Assembly (NCBI GenBank): GCA_030247885.1
Contig: JAPDRO010000006.1
Span: 1-64,000 of the forward strand
Direction of reading: 5' to 3'
Source of the DNA: Taxawa tesnikishii (nom. ined.)
Taxonomy: Eukaryota; Ascomycota; Dothideomycetes; Dothideales
Length of the DNA stretch: 64,000 nucleotides
Below the pieces are notes generated by a model. That model searched no databases and had not been told where the DNA came from. It was given only the letters and a program-made list of their open reading frames with translations. This document shows positions 56,257 through 64,000 of the stretch, in pieces (positions within the stretch are counted from its first letter, which is position 1; each line of letters opens with the position of its first letter). A program made the translations under genes and the position numbers.

Positions 56257-56952
56257 CTCTGCGATTCAGGAATGTGTGATTGGGGTTCCTTGGATATGAA
56301 TTGGTCGCTCCGGCCGTGAGTTTGTCGTCGGTGTCGTAGGTTGTTCGAGTGAGGATCAAATTGTGAAGTCGAAAGTTTTGTGGGAGGGAGTTTCGCGCTA
56401 ACGCCAAACGCTCCTTAGCCGCAAATCATCTCGGCTTGGCGTCGTTGCATATGCATATGCACGAAGATAGTAGTACAACACAACAATCAAGAAAATGAAG
56501 GATATACATGCGGACAATATACATGTATAGCCGGGTTGTGAACAAGGACTCCTCCTCATACAGCTTATGGCATATAGCGGTTGTTATATCGTAGAAGTGT
56601 TCAACCACACCTCTCCTCACTTGCGGCTGTATGCAGGGCGGTCCGTCTCCCGGGCCACGAGCTCGTCCAGAATGTGTCAATCTACCGGAAACACAGTAAT
56701 GATATCTGTAACGGCGATTGATTGTTTTCCGGTATATGTGCCCTCTGTCAAGTTTCGCATCCACAGCGTACTCACTTGACTGCAACCTCATCACACACTC
56801 TGACTCCGCTCGAACAACAACAATACCTCGTCTTCACAGCCCCAACAATCGCCCCGACTATTCTTAGAATAAATAACACTGTCAACAGCGCATGTGAAGT
56901 CCACTAACACAGCCCATCAGCATCGCCTGATCCCAACAACATCGCCACAAAC
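56257..56952. other. Intergenic region between divergent genes
   Basis: About 0.7 kb holding the promoters of RPL30 (minus) and the coiled-coil gene (plus). No supported gene. The last 150 bp (CAACA and CACAGCCC words) look like a leader. Confidence 0.5.
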
Positions 56953-59036
56953 ATGTCAGCTTCAGTCAAGAAACCTGCAACTGCAGGCAGTGGTCTTGGT
57001 CGTCGTCCCTCTGTCAATCCCCCGCATCTCAACCCAGTCCGTCAAGGAGTCCTTCTCGCATGACTGCCCAGAACTCAACACCAGCATCCACTGCCAGTTC
57101 GTTGTCACGCACGAGATCCGTCAAAGGCGGCGCAAGCACCCCGGTATCTGCTCGCTCTGCGGTGAAGAAACCAGGAGGCGTATCGAGCACAACAACCCGC
57201 AGCAATACTCCCGACACTACGGCCGGTGCCGCAGACGAGGACGCAAAGGCCGAGATGGCTGCCCAGCTCGAAGATCTACGTGAGCAGCTGCGGCAGGTCG
57301 AGCAGCGCGAGGAGGAGTCTCAGAAACAGAACAGGCTGTTGCAGGCGAGGTTAAACGACGCTGTCAAGGAGCAAGGGAGGCTTGAGGAGGGTGTTCACGA
57401 ACACATGGAGCGCATTGAAGAGCTTCAAAATGAGAAGAAGGAGAGCACTAGAGCGCACAGGGAACTGGAGGGAATCTATGAGGCAGAGCGTGCTCAGGTC
57501 ATGAAGGATAAGGAAGAGACGCAAGCAAGGGAGGAGGAGCTCACGGCTACGATACAGCGGCTGAAGGAGACTCTCGCGCAGCGCGACCTGAGGGCAAACC
57601 TCGAGGATGACAAAAGACCGAGTCTCTCCAGAGCATGTTCGTGCTGCTTGCCCACCGTCGGAAGGACCAGCTACTGACAGTCTACAGCGAGTTACCGGAA
57701 CAGCATCTCACCCAACCCTGAAAACGGCCAATTCGCGCCCCCTCTTCCCTCCAGCGCAGCGATTCTCGGAGCTCGTCACGGCTAGTGCTGCAGAAGGACA
57801 AGATCATAGAGGGATTGAGACTCGAGCTCGCAGAAGCGCAGATCAAGCTCGTGGAAATGGAGAACATGGGAGGAGGCCGTCTGCAGGAGCTAGAAAAGGC
57901 GCTTCTCGAAGCCCGGGTCTCAAATGCGCGGCTCATGGAGGACAACGAAAGCTACCAGTTGATGCTCAGCGAGAAGACATTGAACGGCGACTTCGTGCAC
58001 AGTGACTTCCTCCGTCCGCCTTCGAACATGGGATCGCGACCATCGACCCGCGGCGGAGCACCGAGCTCCAGCCTCGCAGACGAGCTTGAATCCGCCGTCG
58101 GGAGCGAGAGCACCGAAACCCGGCAACTACAGTCCGAGATCGCAGCACTCAAGGACCAGAATAAGGCCCTGACGCTCTACGTCAACAACATCATCTCGCG
58201 CCTGCTCCAACACAGCGAATTCGAAAACATCCTCGACAAGACACCGAACATCATGGCCGGTCCCGACGCTGCGAGTGCCCGGTTCGCAAACGTCGACGTC
58301 GATAAAGATCTCCCGCCCCCACCGCCCAAGGACGAACCACAAGGTTTCCTCCAGCGTACGAAATCCGTCCTGGGCGGCCGCCCCAAGCCGCGCCCACTGA
58401 CCCAGCAGGCGGTCGTGCACTCGGAGCCCGCAGCTCCCGTGACGGAGAACCCAACCACAGCGCCCCGCATCCCGCTCGGGCGCTCCCAGTCCGTCCGCAA
58501 CGTCAGCGGTGGCCACCGGCGCGCGAACACGGACTGGAACCCGGCGTCCGTGGTCAACAACATGTACCGCGGCTCGTCGCCCTCCGCTGCGCTTTCCCCA
58601 CGAGCCCGCGTGCGACTTCCTTCTTCAGCCCGAACCCGCTGAACGTCAACCCCGCCGCGGCGGCTAGGATGCCGTCCGCGAGCTCCGTGCCCACAATCTC
58701 CGAGACGCAGTCGTCGCCATCGAACAAGGAAAACCAGGGTCCCGCCTTTGACGCGGCGAAGTTGCCGAACAGTAAACGGAACTCGATGGCGAGCAGCGGA
58801 GGGGAGATGGAGCCGCCGGCGAGTCCGCCCAGGAGCACGACGAGCAGCGGGGAGAGGGGCGCGCGGGATGCGGGTGCGGTGATGATGGGGACGAAGATGC
58901 GGCCGTTGAGGTTGGTGCAGGAGGCCAAGGAAGAGGAGGAGGAGAGAAAGAAGGCGAACCGGGGAGTTGGATGGGCTGGTTCAACAAGGGAGGTGCAGCG
59001 AGGACGAACAGTTTCGAAAATGTGCCGAAGGAGTGA
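56953..59036 (+). CDS. Coiled-coil protein of unknown function
   Basis: Start MSASVKKPATAGSGLGRRPS at 56953, a basic Ser/Thr-rich head (SSLSRTRSVKGGASTPVSAR), then a long coiled coil (about residues 100-210, LEDLREQLRQVEQREEESQK) and a second one (LVLQKDKIIEGLRLELAEAQ, IAALKDQNKALTLYVNNII). The C-terminus is disordered and ends GWFNKGGAARTNSFENVPKE. One intron 57637-57687 (51 bp, weak GTTCGT donor). The frame slips four times, at CC 57051, CCCCC 57738-57742, CCCC 58596-58599 and GGG 58973-58975. With one base at each the spliced gene is 678 codons plus stop. The architecture suggests a cytoskeletal or polarity protein; no family is named with confidence. Confidence 0.75.
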
Positions 59037-59735
59037 GGTGGAGGTGTTGATGCTAGCTGCTCTTGCCACGGTTGGCGGGTGATGGCTAGCGGGTGGGTTT
59101 CTTGGATAAACAGCTGGGCGGATGGGGGAAGGGAGTGCTGGCGCTGTTCTTGAATTTGCCGGGTTTGCTCTCTGGCTCTCTTCCTTGCTAGATGATGGAT
59201 GATGGATGCATGCTGGATGGGACGGGATGGCTGGTGGAGATGGCCTCGATTGCGTGGAAATACCCCAGGGCTAACGGCTTCTCTATCTATCTGTCTATCT
59301 ATTTACCTATTCTCACTGCTTCTTCACTGGAAATGGTCGTCTTCAGTTGCCAGGCTGAGAGGGATGCCAACAGCGCTTGACCCGATCCGTCAACTACCTT
59401 GATGAGCCAGGTACCTAGAACCCCACCAGAGGCGCCTGTGTGTCTTCTTCCCAGTCCCTGCTGTGTTCGAGTACTGTTGTCCGTGTTGTCGGCGTCTGCC
59501 TTTGACCAGATCGGTGACAGGCCGTGACCGTAACCGTGACCGCTACAGGGATGGAAGCCTACTCGTATCGTCCCGCACGAGTCCATAGAGGACCCTGAAA
59601 CCCAAACGGGGCATGACGTATTCCAAAGCGCCGAGGGGCAATGGCAATGCCAAATCAACGCCGTCTTCCACCACCTTCTCTCCTTCCTCATACGATCTAT
59701 AACCTCTCCTGCCCTCAGCTACTCTTGCACCATCC
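59037..59735. other. Intergenic region between two + strand genes
   Basis: About 0.7 kb; no supported gene. Contains short tandem words (GATGGATGATGGATG near 59191, CTATCTATCTGTCTATCTAT near 59282). Confidence 0.45.
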
Positions 59736-60409
59736 ATGCGTTTCCCCTCATTCCAGAACTTCGTCCGCACACTCTACGTCTTCTCCAACACCACCCTCCG
59801 AGCAGCCCCAGCTCCACTGCGACCGGCACTGCGCCCGCTCCCTCTGAAGTCTTCTATGCCCACGATCCCATTCCTGGGCGCCCTATTCAGCAGTTCTTCA
59901 TCCGACAAAATGTCCTACCCGCACCAGAAGAGCAAAGAGGAATGGCAAGCCCAACTGAACCCTGGTAAGCTTGGGACTCCGACCCCCCCCCCCCCCCCCC
60001 CCCCAATCTCGCCGCGGAATATACGCTAACGCCCAAGCGCGCGAGCAGAGCAATTCCGCATCCTGCGCGAAAAAGGCACCGAAGCGCCCTTCACGGGCAA
60101 GTACGACAAGCACATGCCGGACGCGGGCGTCTACACCTGCGCCGGCTGCAACGCCCCGCTCTACAAGGCGAACCACAAGTTCAAGTCCGGCTGCGGCTGG
60201 CCCGCCTTCTTCGACGCCATCCCCGGCGCCGTCACCCGCCACTCGGACCGCACCTTCGGCATGGAGCGCACTGAGATTGTGTGCTCCAACTGCGGCGGCC
60301 ATCTGGGCCATGTGTTCAAGGGGAGGGATACCCGACCCCGACCGATGAGAGGCATTGCGTCAACAGCGTCAGCATGAACTTTAACAAGGACGATCCGGTT
60401 AAGGAGTAA
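59736..60409 (+). CDS. Peptide-methionine (R)-S-oxide reductase MsrB
   Basis: Repairs methionine-R-sulfoxide in proteins. Zinc is held by two CxxC pairs (CAGC and CSNC); the fold signature GWPAFFDAIPGAV and the catalytic Cys in RHCVNSVSMNF are present. The first ~45 residues (MRFPSFQNFVRTLYVFSN, LRPALRPLPLK) are basic and free of acids, a probable mitochondrial presequence, with a second ATG before SYPHQKSKEEW that could give a cytosolic form. Intron 59965-60048 (84 bp) includes a run of 22 C. The frame slips at GGGG 60320-60323; one more G gives FKGEGYPTPTDERHCVNS, essential because it includes the catalytic Cys, and 196 residues. Confidence 0.93.
59983..60004. repeat. Poly-C tract of 22 bases inside the MsrB intron
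   Basis: An unbroken run of 22 C between the donor (GTAAGC) and the acceptor (GAGCAG). Likely length-variable and hard to sequence. Confidence 0.95.
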
Positions 60410-61034
60410 AAAGGGGGAAATGTGTTGCGAAAGAAAAGACAAGAAAAACCCCATTCCGGGTGGGTTGGTTTGGTTGGTTGGTTGGTTGGTAACTGGGCTT
60501 GATTAGATGCCCCCTTAAGAAATCCCTAATTGGAATCGCAAGTTGCGAACACGGTTGGAAATCTGAGAAAGTTCCCTTCTCTCGATAGTTCATCGTACGT
60601 AATTTGCATAACTAACCGTTGCAGCCAATGGAGGCCGTACTATTTGTTATTGTGTTTTCATGGGTATCGGTCGGATGTTGATCGTTGTGCATTGCTTCGC
60701 CCCCAATACGGCAATCTGCAGCGAAAGGAGAAAACAGCAACGTGAGACAAAATCGTCTGATACGACTGCTGCCTAGTAACAAGGGATAATCGAAGTTTCC
60801 AGAGTCTTGTTACGAGCATCGACTCAAAACACTCCCAACCTCTCCTCGAGTGGAAAGGAGAAGTTCGGCCGTCGGATTCGAAAGGCAAGAAAACCCCAAC
60901 CGCAAACGCGAGCGGACACCAGTCACCAAAAAAGGGAAGTTGAAAAATTTCGCTCCGTAAGATGCATTACACGAAATTGTCGAGAGCGCCCAGCTCGACT
61001 GCATCCCCATCACGAAGCGCCCACCGGTCAACGC
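60410..61034. other. Intergenic region between convergent genes
   Basis: No supported gene. Contains a (GGTT)n tract at 60463-60490. Both flanking genes end here. Confidence 0.5.
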
Positions 61035-62264
61035 TCAACCATGCCTGTACGGCTCAAACGCACCACCACCACCACCACCACCACCCTGGTGCCGCTGTCC
61101 GCCATACGCCCCGGCGTACCCGCCCTCACTGTACGCCCCCATGTGGCCCTGGCCCGGCATGGCGCCCATGTCCCTCAGGGGCACATGATCGTCGTGGCCA
61201 GCGCCCAAGAACGGGCTGGCGACCCTCTCGTAGCCGCCGGCGGTCTTCTCGACCCTCAGACCCCCTGCCGCGCGTCGGAGCCTTGAAGCCTGCTCCGAAG
61301 ACGCCGTCGGCCGCGGGAGCGGAGCGGTTGGAGTGGTGGTGCGGGTTCGACTTGCCGCTGCAGCAGCAGGCGGAGAAGAGCCAGAACAGGGTCGCGGCGC
61401 AGGAGCACAGGGCCGCGAGCCAGGTGACGCCGAGGGTGTGGCGTGAGAGGGTGATGGAGATGTCGTGGCCGTGCAGGGTGGCGCGGAGGGCCTCGACCAG
61501 GGCCGTGAAGAGGATCGTGCTGATGATTGAGGCGGCGAAGACGGTGACGGAGGCGACCTGCATCGACCCTCGTCAGCACGGGAAAAGTCGCAGTGAATGC
61601 AAGGGTGAAGGGGGAGGAGGAGGAGGAGGAGGGGACTAGTAAAAGGAAAACTCACCACCGAAGCGATCCACGTGATGAAGCTGCCCCAACGGGAAAAGAT
61701 GGCCAGAATGCCAAAGAGAAGCGTGGCCAGCAGGAACCAGAACGCGGCCGTGTACATGGCAAACATCCAGCCGGCGACGCGCTGGTACGCCTTCAGCGAT
61801 TTCTCTGCGCCTTCGCCGAGCAGCTTGTTCTCGAGCGCCGTCACGTTGCTCTTGAGGTTGTCCAGAGCGCTGTCCCCGGTCTGCGATGCATTCGTCGCCG
61901 TCTGGTTGAGACTCCACTCCTCGACCGGGTTGAACCAGAAAGCGTGCTGACGGGGCGAACAGTAAGTGATGTTGTGGACACCATCCTTGTTGACGGTACC
62001 GTTGCAGTAGTTCCAGAGGTGGATCTGGTAAAGGTCGGCGATGCTTTTGCTGGAGCGGCCGGCGTCGAGAGCGAGGGACAGTGCGGATGTGTTGCTCGGG
62101 TTGCTCGTGTAGTTACTGAAGTCGGCCTCCATGAAGTACAGATTGTTGAGGGTGGACGAGGTTCGCGACCAGCCGCCCATGTTGATTAGGATTACGCAGA
62201 CGAGAGACGCGATTGTGAGTGCCATGGGCGTGAAGATACACGCCACGCGAGCTGCTTTACCCAT
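61035..62264 (-). CDS. SUR7/PalI family membrane protein
   Basis: Four-helix claudin-like plasma-membrane protein of the SUR7/PalI group (eisosome proteins and the Rim9/PalI pH-sensing component). The first helix is VACIFTPMALTIASLVCVIL. A long extracellular loop carries several N-glycosylation sites and the family Cys motif (LWNYCNG, ITYCSPR), followed by helices YTAAFWFLLATLLFGILAIF, VFAASIISTILFTALV and LAALCSCAATLFWLFSACC. Intron 61558-61655 (98 bp). The cytosolic tail is Gly-rich and ends GAFEPYRHG. The frame changes at CCCCC 61261-61265, here fitting either one base too many or two too few, unlike the other slips. Which of PalI or SUR7 it is cannot be decided. Confidence 0.8.
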   Translation of the reverse strand: MGKAARVACIFTPMALTIASLVCVILINMGGWSRTSSTLNNLYFMEADFSNYTSNPSNTSALSLALDAGRSSKSIADLYQIHLWNYCNGTVNKDGVHNITYCSPRQHAFWFNPVEEWSLNQTATNASQTGDSALDNLKSNVTALENKLLGEGAEKSLKAYQRVAGWMFAMYTAAFWFLLATLLFGILAIFSRWGSFITWIASVVSFPFTSPLLLLLLPLHPCIHCDFSRADEGRCRSPPSPSSPPQSSARSSSRPWSRPSAPPCTATTSPSPSHATPSASPGSRPCAPAPRPCSGSSPPAAAAASRTRTTTPTAPLPRPTASSEQASRLRRAAGGLRVEKTAGGYERVASPFLGAGHDDHVPLRDMGAMPGQGHMGAYSEGGYAGAYGGQRHQGGGGGGGGAFEPYRHG

Positions 62265-63762
62265 TTTGGTAGGATTGTCGCAGAGATGGTAGAAACACCA
62301 GCAGAGAAGTCCGGTGCAAAGGATTCAGAGCTGATTGATGTTTGTTCGGGAACAATTGATCTTGAATTGGATAGTGATTGTGTTGAGCGATTGTGAGGGA
62401 AAAGGGAAAACCGCACCGCTGAACGAGCAAACAGAAGGCTGAATTGAATGTGCAAAGTCAATGGAGCTGGCCAGACCGCTTACCCTTATATCCTTCGTGC
62501 AGAAGCTACAGCACGAGGAAGCATGCGACACATAAGCACTATGCGATTCAGCTCCGAGACGGGCGCGCGGCCCTGCGCCTGGAGGCTGTGGCCGCAGCAA
62601 CAGTGGCACAGCTTTGCTTGCTGACGTTGCCCTTTGTACCCTAACGAGCAAAATTAGTGCTGTTTCGTCGTTCAACTCACCGGCAAAACTTGGGGAGGGA
62701 CCGAAATGTGCTGCACTAGGGATGAACCATACCTACATAGGCAGGCGAGGCAAGCAACTCGTTCGTTGCTGCAAATACGTATGCTCCTTTTCGTTTTGAG
62801 TTACGCCAAATCGCTGTAGGAAGGCTGATTGCGTTATGCCTTGCAAAGGTGCTAAAAATAGTATCTTGTTTCGCTGCGGCTGTGTCGAAAGCTTATATAG
62901 CAAAATCTAAAGGCACGTGCAGCAAGATTGCAGATTGACCGAGCGAGAGAAGAAAGGAACCGGACCAGGAGTGGGAATAGGTTATACCATTGACCGAGGG
63001 CAAAGACTAACACGAACAAGAGACAAGTCATTGACAGTTTAGGTGTTCGTCTTCATTTCGCCTCGTGACAGCCACTAGACATTTTGCACTTCCGCAGACC
63101 TAGAGTCCAAACCGGTTCCCTTCGAATCTCTCTCTCAACCCCATTCACCGCAGACACAACGAGAAAAACAGAAAGGATTCCTCGCTTTCCAAAGACCCCA
63201 GTGTAAAGAACCGTCCCGACCCAAAAGTAACTAAATCAGACGGCGTGACATGACATAAGAAGCATCCAGTATGAGACTCATGAAGCAGCCAGACTCGTAC
63301 AACGCCCAAAACACCCAGTAGCTCCGTGGACTCCGTATACGCCTCGCAAAACGAACGCGCATGCGCAACAGTGTCGCCGAAATCCACCCCAAAGTAGAGT
63401 GCCAAGAAGAAGAGGTTGCAACGAAATGGTATAGTGCCGAACATAGTGACACCCCTTGACCCGAGATTTGAAGAAGAAGAAAAAAGAAAAGGAAATCGAA
63501 AAGGCTGGCGATATAAGAAGCGACAACGAGAAGCAGGGATGCAGGCCGCTAAAACGTCTTTGTACTGGCGCCAGTGGCGCCGTGCTGGAGCTTGCTGAGC
63601 GAAGGTACGCGAGCGACATTATATTCTACCACGTCCTGTGCGATCCATCCAATTGAAGACGGAGACGACCAAGTCACATGCAGGCCGGTGTAGTATGTTT
63701 TTGTTGTCATCAAAGGTTGACGACGTGGTAGGAGAGGGCGAGCGCTCAGTCGATAGCATGCT
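62265..63762. other. Long intergenic region, no convincing gene
   Basis: About 1.5 kb upstream of the PalI-like gene and downstream of the partial gene at the window end. Short frames on both strands have no motif. A purine-rich tract (GAAGAAGAAAAAAGAAAAGG) lies near 63471. Confidence 0.45.
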
Positions 63763-64000
63763 TCACCTCTGTCCTTGGTCGCGCTGGTGGTTCTCCGGTG
63801 TCCGGTTGGTGTTGCGGCCCGCTCGAAGCCACTGAGCGTCCCTCTCGCGTTCTTCCGCAGCCTTTTGGGCGTCCGGATCCAATCTTCTCCTTTGAGTGCC
63901 AGGCATGATGTGGCTGATCTCCTTGATCAGGTTATCGATGATGTATCGTCTGAACTCCTGATCCTCCTTCATGTCTTCACCCTCGAGACGGAACTTCTCT
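63763..64000 (-). CDS. Partial gene, C-terminal end of an unknown protein
   Basis: An open frame runs off the right edge of the window on the minus strand; only its last ~79 residues are visible, and the start lies outside. The visible part is strongly charged and helical (EKFRLEGEDMKEDQEFRRYI, LDPDAQKAAEERERDAQWLR) and ends RDQGQR. No family recognised. Confidence 0.55.
   Translation of the reverse strand, partial: EKFRLEGEDMKEDQEFRRYIIDNLIKEISHIMPGTQRRRLDPDAQKAAEERERDAQWLRAGRNTNRTPENHQRDQGQR

Overview
The window is a chromosome end of a filamentous ascomycete (Pezizomycotina; Dothideomycetes is my best guess, from gene content and short 50-110 bp introns, not proven). It opens with the C-rich strand of a TTAGGG telomere. 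The protein-coding genes have GT-AG introns (one GC-AG), a Zn2Cys6 regulator, a hybrid histidine kinase and a SUR7/PalI-type membrane protein, all fungal hallmarks. Two AT-rich blocks carry the footprint of repeat-induced point mutation (RIP).

Layout. 1-1.4 kb: telomere, a CTCA satellite and an AT-rich tract that has no G on the + strand for 659 bases. 1.4-5.9 kb (-): a telomere-linked RecQ-type helicase gene with an OrsD-like zinc finger at its N-terminus. 5.9-6.9 kb: minisatellites and interstitial telomere motifs. 6.9-13.1 kb: a block exhausted by RIP, containing a Fot1/Pogo-like DNA transposon, a palindromic MITE and other transposon remains. 13.4-43.4 kb: an accessory metabolic region with a PGAP4-like glycosyltransferase, two MFS transporters, a dead P450, a phytanoyl-CoA-dioxygenase-like protein, a FAD monooxygenase divergent from a Zn2Cys6 factor, an esterase remnant, a patatin phospholipase, an SDR, a glyoxalase-fold protein, a peroxisomal acyl-CoA ligase divergent from a methyltransferase, and a hybrid histidine kinase. 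44.5-64 kb: ordinary core genes (SEC24, RPL10, RPL30, MsrB, PalI-like and several conserved unknowns).

How the genes may work together. The divergent FAD monooxygenase/Zn2Cys6 pair, the dioxygenase and the nearby SDR, CoA ligase, methyltransferase and efflux pump look like tailoring or catabolic enzymes, but there is no polyketide synthase, NRPS or terpene synthase here. I therefore read this as a loose subtelomeric catabolic/detoxification neighbourhood rather than a complete biosynthetic cluster.

Sequence quality. Nearly every long gene, including essential SEC24, changes reading frame exactly at a short homopolymer, and almost always because one base too few is present. Adding one base at each place makes the spliced length a multiple of three in almost every case. 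I treat these as assembly errors and annotate the genes as whole; start and end given for such genes span all their frames.
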